A stretch of 64,000 bases of DNA. Source: Citrus sinensis. Taxonomy: Eukaryota; Streptophyta; Magnoliopsida; Sapindales; Rutaceae. How positions within the stretch are numbered: the first letter of the stretch is position 1; each line of letters begins with the position of its first letter. A program made the translations under genes and the position numbers. Of this stretch, positions 9,987 to 23,472 are shown in pieces. The stretch lies in the NCBI RefSeq assembly GCF_022201045.2, contig NC_068562.1, positions 7,236,001 through 7,300,000 on the forward strand, given 5' to 3'. The notes beneath the pieces are model-generated. The model saw nothing but the letters and a program-made list of their open reading frames with translations. It was not told the origin of the DNA and made no database searches.

Positions 9987-12900
9987 TCATGTTTTCAAGG
10001 GAGCCTTCTTCTCTCTGTCAGATATTCGTGCAGGGGCATTCGAATGAGATTTAAACCGCCCTCTCCCTCCCTCTTCCTTTTCCTGAAAATGCATATCACA
10101 TTCAGTTAGTATTAACATTGTTTTTTTGAGCCAACAAATTGTGATTGATCAGGAACAGCCAAATAAATCCTCAACTAAAAGGTGGATTTAAGCTCCATCT
10201 AAGAAGCCACATATTTGCGATAGGGTTTTTTTTTACTATTCTCAGTTTTTTCCTTTATCCAAAATCCTAAAGTTGGCCCCGTGTTAATGGAGTACTTTTT
10301 CGGGAAGAAGAAGAAAGAGTAAGTTCATGCAAAGGGAATCACAAAACAGTTTGCATAAATTCTCATCACAAAAATCCTGCCCTAAATTGAATGTAGAACA
10401 GCCTTGCACAATCAGATTGCTAGATGGAAAGAACAAATTTCTGCACCTTTTTCTTAACAATCTGAACCACATCCTCATCTTGAAGAACATGACCAAGGCC
10501 ACAGTGCTGTGGATAGTGCCTTGCACTTGTACCCCAGACTAGCACATATTTTACATCCTTCACCAAACTCCTGTGTATGTGATTACAGAAGTCTTCCACT
10601 GTGCAGCCACCTCTATCCTATCAATAACCAGAAAAGAGAATAAAGAATTGGGAAAAAGAATAGCCAGGTACTTCAAGCATGAATATAACACCAATATTTT
10701 CATTCATTTGATACCAGAAGGATATGTAACATACAACAGATAGAACTACAGGTTCAGTGAAATCAGGTTGCTGGCCTTGTGGCTTCGTATAAACTCTCAC
10801 AAGTCCCATCTCTTCCCACATCCTTGCAAGCAGTCTGTCTAAGTTCAACTGTACAAGTAACATGAACAATCAGTTAATCTATCTGATTTACACCTTGGTT
10901 TGGAATCACACTTAATGTCAGAGCAATGTGCTTGCTTGGCATGCAATCATAAGAAGACATAACAAAACTACATGCATGAAAATTGTATTATACACTAAAT
11001 CTTATCAATCATATTGCTGTTACTGGCAAAGAGATCAGGAGTTAAGATCACTGGCAAGCATGACTTTGCGAATTCAATTAGATTCTAATGGTGGTGTAGC
11101 AAGTAAACAAAATTACGAATTTAGAACATACCTTCAGATTGCAGCTAATAACGACAGAATTTGGCTGGCGGGCTAACTTATCCACGTCATCAATACCAAT
11201 AACATCTATCTTATTGTAAACATATACACACTTCATGTATTTACGGTTTCCTTCAATGACATCTATCAAATCATCCACTGTGGCATCCTCTCGAAATAGC
11301 ACCTACAACAAAATCACCACCAAATTAATATCCTCTTCTTTGGGATAGTTTGATAAAGAATACCAAAGAAAAGAAATCTAGACCATAAGAGATAGCACAC
11401 CATAGAAAGAGGCTTGCTGAAGAGATCAAATCATGATAGCAGTGTGTGGAATAGTTATCCACATAATGTAAGAAAAGTGAGGGCAAGGCAAAAAGAAATC
11501 AGAAAATAATTGCAGAAGAGGAAATCATATTTGAAATCTTACAGCTACATTCTAGCACTTTCGTTCTGAAGAAGAACAAGATATTTATGAGGTAACCTGT
11601 TGGGATTAGAGAGACTTGGACAATCTTAAGCAATGGCAAAAATATCAAAAAATCCTTCACTTTTCCTGAGAGAAGATTTTAAAAAGAGAAAATAATAACA
11701 AAAGTGAATAGCTATACAAGAAGAAAGCATCAATTTGGGCATGAGCACAAGAAATAAAGGAAGCACTAATATCATCCCCATGGTCCCATCATTTAAGCCA
11801 TTATTAGGCTAGTTTCAAGTTTTTTATCTGAAGCAGTTGCAAATCTGAATATGCAACAAGTAGAAGTGACTACTCCCAGATTTTGCAGAAAACCATCAAC
11901 TGGGATGTAACCTAACTCATTTAGGAAAAGAGCCGGTACCTCTGCATTGTGAATTTTATATTCATGTAGAATTTGGTAACAGAGCTTCTCATCCACATGA
12001 GTTAAAGGTAAAGTGCTGTTGAACGAAATGCCTCCAGTTTTTTTCTTCTTGAAATAAATCTGCCAGTGAAACAAAAGATAAAACAAAACAGATTGGGATG
12101 GTTAAAACCATAACAATGCATACTCAGAGGTACTGGGAACACATGCTTACTCATCATGAAACGCATTTGACATTGATAAGATGTTTATACTAATCAAGTC
12201 CTTGATACCCAAAGTTGAAGAGACAAACTTACTTGAGGTGGTCTCTTGTTTAAACGTAGTCCTACAGCTTCCAGTTCTTTTGTCAATATTTGTCGATGAC
12301 CTTCACTCTGAAGTATTTTGCAAACAAATTAACAAGATTAAGGAAGACTACAGAAACTTAACCATAACAGGAAAATAACAAAACTAATTAGAGTCAGTTG
12401 AACATAAAACATTTGGTACAAAACAGACAGTGATGGCACAAACAAATTCCAGAATTCTTGCAGCAATAATACAATCATGCAATGCAATGATATTAAAAGA
12501 ATGGACACTGTAGTAATTATAGATCACAAAAGCTTAAGCAAATAAGAAATGACCCAACAATATCTGATACCATGTTTTTAAGTAGTTATCGAAGCAAAAG
12601 GTTATACTGATTAAAGACCAATGCAACAATAGAATTTAAGCACTTACTTTTGAGGCATCAAGAACCATCAACACAATGTCTGAAGACTTGGAAACAGCAA
12701 TGACCTGAGAGATAAACAGTCTCATCACACTTCTTCAATGCCTATGATACCCGAAAAGGCTGGAAAAAGAAATGGATGGGAAAACCAAATGCTATGCAAT
12801 TCTATTTCATAACAACTTTGCCTCACAACTGCTGAGAGATGCCAAAGGATTTTCCTCTCCTTTTTGCTCAATTATGTGATACTATTATAATAGATTCTGG

Positions 12901-13714
12901 CATGATACCACAAAGGGGGAAAAAAAAAAAACAAGCAGCTTAAATTGTTTTACCTGCCTTCCACGTCCCTTGCCTTCAGAAGCACCTTCAATAATTCCGG
13001 GAAGATCAAGAAGCTGAATTTTAGTATCATTGTAGTGTATGATCCCAGGAATGCAGGTCAGTGTTGTAAACTCATAAGATGCAGCTTCTGAATGAGTGCC
13101 CGTCAATAAAGTTAAAAGGGTAGACTTTCCCACACTGGAACCAAGATATTATCAACACCACCAACTTTAGAACTCTTCCCATCTCTACTTATTGAAGAAT
13201 GCACAAATATTTTGATCACAAAGTTGACATACCTGGGAAAGCCTATGAGTGCAACACGTCCATGACCAAACTTTGTAACTTCAAAACCTTCTCCAGCACC
13301 ACTAGAGCCCTGATACATATGGGTTACACACAGCAGTCACAAAGCTACAATACTTAGAAATCAATATGGAAGATTGGCCAATGTGATGACCACTAAAATG
13401 AATCTTTAAAACACAAAATTTGTAGAATAACAAACATAATAGAGCCACATACTTTTGGAGGCTCCAACAATTGAGTTCTCAGTTTTGCAATCTTTGCTTT
13501 GAGCTGGCCAAGATGATACTCTGCATATTCATTACATTACAATTTTTTTTTTAAAAAAGTTTTTTTTATCTATTCAAGAACAAAAAAATAATTAAATATA
13601 AACATGAAGTGCATAATATTACACGAAAAAATATATGTGATTACCTGTGGCTTTATTTTTCTGGGTACGAGCCATCTCGGCTTCAATTTCTTTAATCTTT
13701 TCAATAATCCCCAT
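9987..13714 (-). CDS. DRG2: DRG-family GTPase (DRG2-type), eleven exons
   Basis: Exons in transcript order: 13714-13645, 13520-13453, 13309-13233, 13134-12954, 12704-12648, 12307-12233, 12059-11940, 11302-11132, 10848-10738, 10617-10447, 10082-9987, totalling 398 aa. It starts [19 protein letters not shown]-box motifs: G1 GFPSVGKST (split by an intron), G2 [12 protein letters not shown]3 [10 protein letters not shown]4 NKID, then SCNL for G5. The C-terminal part is a TGS domain ([27 protein letters not shown]) followed by a basic tail. DRG proteins are conserved cytosolic GTPases that work with DFRP partners on ribosomes. The sequence is nearer human DRG2 than DRG1; Arabidopsis numbering of these genes differs, so treat the symbol as the orthologue class. 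Confidence 0.95.
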
Positions 13715-14069
13715 TTCTTTATTTCTTTATTTCAGCTGATACGAAACAGAAAGAGAAACAAAATTAGGTTCTAAAGTATCAGAATTATTGAAGCTACTAA
13801 CACATAAATAATCAATCCAAGGAAAAAAAAATTCTAGTTCAAGTTAAAAAAATATGATATCTTTTAATTAGACCATGAGGACTAGGCAATTAGGTGCTAA
13901 GAATTTTGAAAAAAAAAATTTTTTTTTGAGGCTTTAGCTTTTAGTTTTGAGTAAAGTACGTTAATGGCATGGAATTAGAGAGAAACAGAATGAGCGGAAT
14001 CGGCGGTTGTGGATGACTCACCGGGTACTCTTGAGTTAACGCGGATCGTAGCCGCAGCAGCTGACAGAG

Positions 14070-14071
14070 TA

Positions 14072-14102
<31 letters not shown>

Positions 14103-14110
14103 AGAGGGAG
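14070..14110 (-). promoter_or_regulatory. CT-rich leader microsatellite of the DRG gene
   Basis: On the minus strand a CCCCCC(TC)n run of about 40 nt lies about 360 bp upstream of the DRG start codon, next to a likely 5'UTR intron (13740-14040). CT microsatellites are common in plant core promoters and leaders. The exact transcription start is not visible. Confidence 0.45.
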
Positions 14111-14129
14111 AGGAGAAGACAGAGATGCC

Positions 14130-14902
14130 ACTTTTCTTCCGAGTATTTGTGGGAGAGCGAGACGGCGAAGCGGGTGACGTGAAAAGGGCTGAAAAATAGG
14201 GCCTTTGGGCTAATTTTGTAAGCCCTTTTGATTGGGCTAATTTTACAGGCCGTATTTATTGAGTTTTAGGGGCCCAGATTCTAAATATTTCAAGCCCAGC
14301 TCAGACTCATATACGGTTTTTTCATTTTTCCATTTTAAAGAAATAAGAAGATTTAAATTACAGGGGATTCGAGTAGTGAATTAATTATCGCACAATCAAT
14401 TTGTTTTATTTTCTTCATATTTAATTGAAAAACGACAAATTTCTGATCTGCTCCGAGTCCAACAATTATAGATTATTGACGTTACGGAGTACGTTTGCCT
14501 CTACTCCATTTGAACGTCCTTTCACACCCTTCGCAAATACAAATTACGATATAAAAAACTTTTCTAGACTACTAGAAACCGAGAGACTCCAGACTACTAA
14601 AAGGAAAAGAAAAAAAAGGAACATCAACAGGAGACTTGCAACAAGATGAATTGCACAATTCTCGTTCCAATAATACAAATCTAGGTTAACAAAGATCTTC
14701 GGTAAAGATATCACTTAAGCAGCCAGCTACTTAATCCCAGAGGGATTGCGGCACCATAAAATTAAATCTAAAAGACCATAATTTTTTAAAGGGCTAAATT
14801 TAGGTCAGAATAACTCATGTTCAACCAACAAAGCTACTAGCAATTAGCAAACTTTATTTTAGTACTCTAGGCAACTGGGTATGTATTATTTTATTTACAG
14901 TG
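14130..14902. other. DRG promoter and TRFL 3' flank
   Basis: AT-rich, with no coding frame. The right part should hold the 3'UTR of the minus-strand TRFL gene, and the left part the promoter of DRG. Both genes read leftward. No transposon was recognised. Confidence 0.5.
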
Positions 14903-17900
14903 TTACAAGTACCCTGATCTTGTTTCATTTACATTTCTTCCAGCAGATCCAGTAAGCTTGCTTGAGCTAAGATTTGGTGGAAACTGTGACTGCATTTCCG
15001 CAAGCTCTCTCACTCGAAGCAGTACCGGCATGGGAATAGGCACTGAAGATGCATGTTTCCGGGCACCCATCTACATTACCACAGAAGGAAACCATTTAAC
15101 ACATTGATTTTCAGGACACGAGAAGATTATTCAAGTTATTGCACCAGTTTAAAGTTCAACAAAGCATGAATGTACAAGAAGCAAATTTCTCACCCGACTA
15201 TCTGGAGGTGTTTGTGCAAGGCTAGCTTTCAGTAGATTCCTCCACTTGTCCTACAAAATAGGTTTTGCTATCAGCCTAAATTATTGGCAACAGCCAGACC
15301 TAGCACTATGATATAAGTCCATACCTTGAGATCAACGGAGGTACGATATGAATACGATGCAAAAGCAAGCCTTTTGATCTCAGACCACCTACCAGCTCCA
15401 TACTTAGATACACCCTCAACAAGTTTCATAACTTCAGAGAGAGTCCAGGCTCGGTGGTGTTTCCTTCTCACCCCGCCTTTTACTACACGCACAGTAGCCG
15501 GATTATCATCTGGAGTATACACAGAGGGATCTTTATTTTTCGGCTCCATGTTCTGCCCCTGTTCAATTGAAGCCACTTCTGAGAAATGATTATCTTTCTC
15601 AGGTTCAACTACAAACTGGATAGGATTCGATTAAATGCATAAAATCAGGATGTCACAGAAATTTTCTTATGGCAAAGCGCCTAGTCAAACAGTCAGCAAA
15701 CATAAAACAAAGCCCAAGAGAACAATAATTCCACAATTCATGACTATAGCTAGTTATATTTAACATTTGCAAGACCTAAAACTGATCATAACAGTTACCA
15801 GCTAATTCTTTCAAAAAGTTAAGAGGTGAACTCTCTATTAACATAATTGGCAAGTCGCGTAAGAAAATTAAAAATATCACATCAAAAGCTTTTCTTTAAA
15901 TTCTTATAATCACCTATGGAGACTACTACCACCATTTGTCATGCATGCATGATCACATCTAATCTTGAGTGCCCTCAGGGTGGAAATTGTTCAAAGGTGG
16001 TCATCATAGTGCTCCATGATATTCCAGTTAAGGTTGGAAGAGCATTATTACTACCTTTTAAATCACCATACATTGAAGAGCTGTACCCCTTGGTGAGTTA
16101 AAGTTTCATGTCCAAAACTAATTTATGAAGAGAATTATATGAGGCTCCACACCCTTAACTGATGAAATGATGCCCACAACATAGACTTAGTAATGTTTTT
16201 ATAAATGAAGAATTTCATTGAATAATTTGAACAGAAATTCACTAACAAGCAAGAGTAATATAATCCAATCAGTTAACAAGCTAACCCTTTTTCCTTTCTT
16301 TCTTTTCATCGGAAATGTATAGTTGGTGTTACCTGCTGCTGAATCTGTTCAGGAGCAGAACTGGCTTTCAAGACTATGCCCCCGCTCTCCCTATTTGGTT
16401 CAGAACTATGTACATCAACAGCTTCCTTGACCAGTTTAGCTGCCATGCCTATGCCATTTGGATGGAATTCCTACGGGTGTGATATATGTTTGTTGTATTA
16501 GTAAACCAGTTACATAATAGACAAGCAAAGATGATAAAATATATAATAACTTTAAAAAAAAAAAGAACAGATATAGCAAAGCCTTTATGTATGATAAAAC
16601 ATGCATGGTTTTCATCATACTATCAAGGCTTGGCTATATGTATAAACCACATTCTTATAGCCGGAACAGAAAAGGATTGTATATACCATAAGCGCCTTGA
16701 CATTTTTCCTTGGACGGCTTCTACGGACCCGAGAAACATATGGGATCTGAACACCAGATCCTCCAAGGGAATCCAGTCTGAGAGTAATCCTATTAGAAGA
16801 GGCAATTCTAACTGGCCTAGTATTAGATCTTGAGGACATTAGTCCAAGCCCCAAATTTTTAACTGAAGCTATTGACTTTCCACTGTGCTCTTTGGATTCC
16901 ACTTCTGAAAGTTCTTCAATGTATCTTCTTGTTGGCTTCCGAATTCTCTTCGCATTTCTCTGCTCTTTGAGAGGATCTTCATCTGCACAACTGTAATCTT
17001 TGCTACAGTTTCTCTGTCTCTCACTAGAAACAATTTGTTGATCTTCCATTTTGCTACCGGGGTTTAATGATGACTCTTTGCCACTTCCATCCACTGGTTT
17101 AACTGCTTGATCTTCAATAGCTTCCTTGTTACAGCTTCCTTCTCCACCTTTGCTTACCAATTTGTTATCTTTAATAATAAAACTCGATGTTGAAACATCG
17201 CAAGAGTTAGTCAACCCCATAGCAATCCTTCTCTTAAGCCATTGCTTGTCCTTGACAGTTGTTTCCCGTCCAAAAGTCGCCTTAAATGTTTCATGCAGTT
17301 CTTTTATCGATAGATTGTCCAAGCAGATCTCTCCCATTAACCTTGAAAAATCAGGTTTGGAACTAGTGCAGACAGCAGAAGTTGATCGTTGGCCTTCTAC
17401 CAGTCCGTTTGAAGAATTTGAGCATTCCCCATGAATGCTAGGCTGATTATTAAGGCTTTTAGACAAACTTTGGGAGGAAAGGTCACTTTCCTGCAAAGGA
17501 ATTTCAGATTGGAGCTTCTCATCAATGCCACGTAATGTATCATGCTGATCAGAACACTGGCCGTCTACAAGCACATAAGTAGAAGAATGATCAGGAGATC
17601 CACAAGCTAAGAGATGGCTCTCTTCCTGTTTGGCCTTCGTCAACATCTCCTCAATGGACTACGAGAGATTTTAGGGCCGAGAACGATCCAACACAATCAA
17701 CAATTCAATTAATATTTTATTAATCTAGAATCAACGAAAGTTAGATGCAAAACAACACTCAGAGAAAAATCTGATTTAACAAACCAATACACTGTTCATC
17801 TTGTAAAGCTCACTATTTCTTAAGTCGCATGGACCAGATAAGAGTAGTTCTATCAGTGATTAAGTATTAACGAAGATAAAGAAAGAACACACAGTCATTC

Positions 17901-19118
17901 TATTTTGAGACAAATAAATTCATACTGTAAAAACTCCAGTCAATACCTCTAGATGAGTATTCAATTTTCCTGCATCAGCTTCTGCATTTTCAGAATTTGA
18001 CAATCCTGACAAGAATAGCTAATTCAGATTCGGAAAACATATGAACAAATGATATAAGATAAAACAAAATGCAAAAAACAAAGCAATGTCTTATTCATCC
18101 TCTTAAGAAAAGTATAGTACTAGGAAAAGCAGCTTCTGTTTCATTGTAAAATTAATTTTAAAAATGTTTCATACGATTGCTTTTCTTTCATGTGTTTAAA
18201 ATTGGCATTCAAATTTTCGTCCGTAATGTTAACAAAGGTAGACCTTCTGAGCTTTCTAACTTGGGCATCCCAGAGGAAGACCTTTCATTGAAAATGCACC
18301 TTCCAGTCGGCCCAGCATCCGCAACTAGATGCATTTCGATTTTATCATCTGCAAGCAGATTTCCAACCTCCATAAGTTCATCATCTGTTGCAGGCACTAG
18401 TTTTCCATCTCCATCCACCTGAAAATCATAGAGAAACTTCAGAATCTAATATCTCACTTGCAAGTAGTCACTTTACGAAACATAATGGGACCAAAATAGA
18501 AATATTTTGAGACCCATCAATTGACTATTTCACCGTACGATTCACTCAAAATACCCAAATCATTAAATTTGACTTCTAACTGTTTATTCACTGAATGTCA
18601 AAGCAAAGAACAGCGCAATTGCATTTATCTTACAAAAGTAGTGGCCACAATAAGAGACCAATCTCACAACCTAAACAATGAAAATTCTTACAACTAACAA
18701 AGTTTTTATTGAAATTTTAGACCAACTCAAGAACTACTACTTGTATGTAAGCCAAGTGGACAACAAAAAGTATTAAGATCTTCCCATTTCATGCAATTGA
18801 ACAAGCACTATTTGCACCAAATACAGATATTGACTCTTCACAGTTCTAGGTCCAACTTTAAGTAAATTCGGAGTGATAATGACCATGTTGAGCAACCTGA
18901 AATAAAATCATCAACTAACTTCATATGCATAAAAAAAAAAATCATTGACCAATGAGGAAATTACAATTCCACGCGTAAATAAAATATACCCGAACAAGCT
19001 TGTAGACAACTGGGTCAGCACCCAAATTTGGTGAAGAAAACGTAGAATTAGTTTTATGAATCCTGCTTTCCTTAAATTGTCCTTCACCGTTCCCCTCAGC
19101 TCCAACCAGTGTTTCCAT
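14903..19118 (-). CDS. TRF-like (TRFL) protein with C-terminal Myb/SANT telobox
   Basis: Exons in transcript order: 19118-18990, 18418-18244, 18005-17947, 17658-16687, 16470-16333, 15615-15325, 15250-15194, 15070-14903, totalling 662 aa. The N-terminus has a conserved block (GADPVVYKLVR, VDGDGKLVPATDDELMEVG). The long fourth exon is low-complexity with a basic stretch (KRIRKPTRRYIEEL). The Myb domain is near residues 540-597: RRKHHRAWTLSEV, YGAGRWSEIKRLAF, and the telobox VDLKDKWRN. This fits the plant TRFL group, Myb proteins related to telomere-repeat binders, presumably nuclear DNA-binding; the real target is unknown. It resembles Arabidopsis TRFL3/TRFL6. A 5'UTR intron is likely (donor near 19704). 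Confidence 0.92.
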
Positions 19119-20598
19119 AGAAGATCCACTGCATGCAACTTAAATACACTAACTGAAGGCATACCAACAAAAACAGGAAACACAAAAGACAAATAAAGTC
19201 AATTTTGTTCCCATCAAAACTAAAATATCATAAATTAAACATAAAGCATTAATGAAGCCAAAAAGCAATTCAAAATAAATAATCAATAGAATTCATTTAG
19301 CTTTCCTCTCCAAAATGACAAAGTACTAACTCTATCCAGTACATGCAACTCAAACACACACACCTATCAACAAATTCAATATTATGTTTCATTGCCAATA
19401 TGAAAAATAAGCAAGAGAACCAAAAATTATTTCAACGGTGACCAAATACAGACAAGATTCAGAGAAAATACTCTTTTTTTTTTTTTTTTGGTTACTTCAA
19501 ATTTTCTCGGTAAAAAAACGACACCGAATTAACCAGCATAAAATTTCGTTTTAAGCTCCATAGATGCAATACAATTCATTTAAAAAAAATTAAAAACACT
19601 AATTTCCTAAAATAGTAAGCCAAAACAAACTAAAAAACAACCACATAGAAGCATAATTTGAATAATTTAAATGCAAAATTAAATTAGTGTGGAGTTCGGC
19701 TCACCATAGAGTGAAGTGAGCGACGTGAAAGCGAACGAGTTGACCCAGTGAAAGCAGCAGAGTCGTAGCCGAGATAAATCGCGTCACACACAGAGAAAGA
19801 GAGAGAGAGACTGAGACGCTGAAGTTGAGAGCGCCAGTGAGAGCGCGTGGCGTGTTGTTCCGTGTGGTGTGAGTGGTACGGTTCCGGATTCGAAATTTTT
19901 GAGAGTTGGATTTGATCAGACGGCGTGGAGTCCGGATTGTGTTCGTCTTTTGTCCGGTGTTTTGGGTACTATTTGTTTGGTTCAGTGATTGGCAAGCAAA
20001 TTACACGTCTTACGCATGAAAGTACTTTTTAAAAATAATCCAAATTGGGAGAAACTATCGCTATCATTCTTGATGGATCGTATCCGAAACTCATTAAACA
20101 AATTGATTTTAAATTATATAAGTATATTGATTTAATCTATATTTTTATTACCATATCTTGAGAATTATAAATTCATTGGTTAAAATTTTATATTACATGT
20201 AGATACTAATTGACTCAAGTGATATTACCTCTTGAGATAATATCTTTTATCTTGACATTAGTTTCTATCCATGTCAGTTTAATTTACACTTATGTAAATA
20301 ATACACTATGATTAAATTGTTAAAATAGGTCCAAAATCATTTACTAAATAAAGAATAATAAAAGCAAACCAAAAAGCTAACAAAATAAAATAAGGACAAA
20401 AGGACTATTAGTCCCCAATGTTTGAGGAAAAGTACATAAAATCCTTTGATGTCTTTAAAAAGACATATAACTCCTACTTTGTTGGTTGGTCAATTTGGAT
20501 TGTTTTAACAGTGAAAAGGGTAAATATTGTATATTTATATATATATACATCCAAAAGAAATGACGTGTAAAATTTTTAAATAATTTTTAAAGTAGTAT
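19119..20598. other. TRFL leader, promoter and AT-rich spacer
   Basis: 19119-19850 probably holds the leader of the minus-strand TRFL gene, with an intron from about 19704 to 19129 and a CT-rich first exon near 19795-19812. A poly-T run lies near 19473. Beyond that the DNA is AT-rich and no gene or intact repeat was recognised. Confidence 0.45.
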
Positions 20599-21008
20599 TA
20601 GGGTTGGCAAAACTCGGGTTTGGGTCCAGGTATTGCAATGCCCAAACTCGGCCTGAATGTAATTTTTTAGATGCCCGGGTTAGATTTTTTTAAGCCCCGA
20701 CACGGGGCATCCGGGTACCTGAATTTTATATTTTTTAATATTATATGTGTATTTTTTTGATAATTTTATAAGTTTTAAATTTATTTAAAAAAAATTGACA
20801 TGAAAATATAAACTTTAAGTGTTTAAAACTTTATATATGTGTAATAAATGAGTCAAATAAATATAAAATATTTAAAATAATATATATTATATATATTTTT
20901 TAATAAAATTCGGGTTCCAGGGCGGGCTCTGGATTTATCAAGTGATGCCCAAGACCGGCTCGGCTTCATATCTAGGTTGGCTAATACCCAACCCACAACG
21001 CCCTTAAT
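20599..21008. mobile_element. Degenerate hAT element, same family as the one at 27242
   Basis: The left end TAGGGTTGGCAAAACTCGGG and the internal part (for example TTGACATGAAAATATAAACT and AATGAGTCAAATAAATATAA) match the element at 27242-27646 read in the opposite direction. The right end is diverged and no target duplication is left, so this is the older copy. Confidence 0.6.
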
Positions 21009-22422
21009 AATACTAAGATACAAAAGTAAATAAATAAGAGACTAAACTAGTAATCTTAATGTATCACAATGTCCTAATTAAACACACATTTTTATAGCAT
21101 ATGTTAACATAATTTTATGAAAATTATGCCCTTAAAGACTTGTTCGCGTCATGCTCAAGTAACTTTCTTTTGTGTCCAAACAAAATATTATAGACTTATG
21201 TATGCATGTCATTGCACTCGAGATTGTGCCTAATCCGATTCAATGGTAAAAACAGATGGATTCCCAACCTCAAGGACCCACATCTAATAGCATGTTATAA
21301 TGCAAGACAAGTCCTAATCCTTGCCAAATAGAAATCATATAAAATAAGAGACAGATTTTCCTAACTTAAACATATTTTTTATTATTTCTCTCTAATATAA
21401 AGGGATCACCATTCAAGGGTAAGACCATGAGAAAAGATATACTGAAAGAACGAGTGAAATATCCTCCAAATCTTTCTCTTATTCTCTTTTATTGTTTGTT
21501 ATTGTTATTAAGCTCCTCATGAATGACTTGAGTATCGGAAGGTCTTTGCCCTTAATCGCACCTTCCCTTGATGGTTCTAGTTTTGTGGGATTCCGACCAC
21601 CAAGCTCATCGCTCTCATTGATGATAAGCCCAAGAACATTAAACTCTCTCCCAGAGTGTTCTCGAAGTAAAATGACTTCTACAATATTGCTAAATTTCTG
21701 GTATCAACACATATTTTATTGCATGCATATCACATGTTTAATTGTAAGATGATCCAATCATACAGACTAATGTTCATGACACCTTCTAGTTCATTTGGAA
21801 GATTCAAGGAAACAAATATCAACCAATTTTTAAAGCTTAGACCAAGAAGTTTGTTACTGATAAAGGAAAAGAACAAACAAGAAAAAATAGCACACCCCCC
21901 AAAAAAGAATGGATTTATCAATGATCTGACCTTTTTGTCTTTGTCTGGAAACTCCCTTATCAAAGTTTTACATTATGCCATGATTTCACAGCGAATGACT
22001 TAAACCAAGACGCTTTGGCAGAGTTCACGTGATTCTTTTGTCGACTGAAATTCCTTTATTTGTTAGAAAATAACAGCGCACCGAAAGTCGCTGCCCGCAC
22101 TAATCAAGCTTATTAGTTGCAGTTAATACAAAAGCACCATGTCTATTTAGCAGTAACATACATGTTTTATTTGATGACTATTTTTTGACCACTAGAAAGA
22201 AGACGACCATATGTCTATTTGGCGACAACATACACATTGTTTACTCGATGATTTATTTTTGACCATAATGATTGAAGAGGCAAAGGAGGCCGGATGAAAT
22301 GTGACGTATTGAGGCAGAGGATGAATTTATTTTTGAGAAGCTTTTTCTATTTTTGTTTGCGTATGACATGCTGTCTTATTTCTATTTATTCCAATGTCAA
22401 AATGTCACCTGACATGTCTTGT
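21009..22422. other. Spacer with a possible old LTR fragment
   Basis: At 21500-21700 the string TGACTTGAGTATCGGAAGG recalls a motif I associate with plant gypsy-type LTR ends, but no ends, duplication or coding part can be seen. The rest is AT-rich without features. Confidence 0.3.
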
Positions 22423-22432
22423 TTTTGTTTAT

Positions 22433-23045
22433 GGATAATTTTTAAAAACCTCCGCCGAGGTTTGGACTTGTTGCAAGTAGATGGTAAGAATCTGTTTATT
22501 TGTAAAAAACCTCCTACCGTCAGTTAACTTTAACATTGACCGTTAGTTGACTGTGCAAAGACAATATTACCCTCAACAATAATTTGTAGACGAAAATAAC
22601 TAAAAAAAAATTAAAATTATTGGCGCAAAAAACACAAACCCTATTTTTTGACAATTTTATCCTTGTCAATTCCAAAAATTTACAATATCATAGGTAAAGA
22701 TTATAACTATTTTATTTTCAAGTTTTTAATTTTATCTTTTTTGTAGAAACTTTAAGAAAATATCAATAATTTAAAGAGAATTTTTTAAATTTTAAATTTT
22801 ATCTTTCTTGTAGGAACTTTAAGAAAATATCAATAATTTAAAGAGGGTAAAATAACCAATAATTTTAATTTTTTTTAATTATTTCCGTCTACAAATTATT
22901 GTTAAGGGTAATATTGTCTTTGCACAGTCAACTAACGGTCAATGTTAAAATTAACTGACGATAGGGGGTTTTTTACAAATAAATCAATTCTCGCCATCTA
23001 CTTGCAACAAGCCCAAACTTCAGGGGAGGTTTTTAAAAATTACCC
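22433..23045. mobile_element. MULE-like element with about 180-bp TIRs
   Basis: The ends are inverted repeats starting GG(A/G)TAATTTTTAAAAACCTCC. The arms stay similar for about 180 bp, including TTTGCACAGTCAACTAACGG (right arm) and its inverse on the left. The 10-mer TTTTGTTTAT flanks it at 22423-22432 and 23046-23055. Long TIRs with a 9-10-bp duplication fit the Mutator superfamily. There is no transposase; the middle is AT-rich with a small internal duplication. Confidence 0.8.
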
Positions 23046-23472
23046 TTTTGTTTATTCCAATTCTCAAATGTCACTTGCACGGTTATATGTAAAACCAATA
23101 TATACATTAACAATACCCACATTCTTCATTAACAATAATACACATGAATGAAGAGGCCTCCATTAACAGGCAGCAAGAATGAAAAGGCCTGTAAAATATT
23201 ATGACAGATAGAAATCAGAAGACAAGTAAATGCGGTCCTTACCATAGTAGGCCAACCCACGCAATAATACAGACCTTACACTACAGGGATTAGTGTTTAG
23301 GGTTTATGATTAAGCTTAATGCACTTTTGCGCAAAGCGGTGGTTCACACCAGGATTAATTGACATGATGCTGTGTACCTATGCTGCCTTCATACTTTTGG
23401 GCACAATTAGCCCTGAGCTCTATGCTAACAGTAACCTAAACAAGCAGAAGCATATTACAAATTACACAAGAC

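Noticed and set aside
16486-16833. Plus-strand open frame at the TRFL gene
   Set aside because: It covers an intron and is antisense to the TRFL fourth exon; no likeness to known proteins.
21492-21752. Coding fragment of a retrotransposon
   Set aside because: The string resembles LTR text, not gag or pol; no protein match could be argued.
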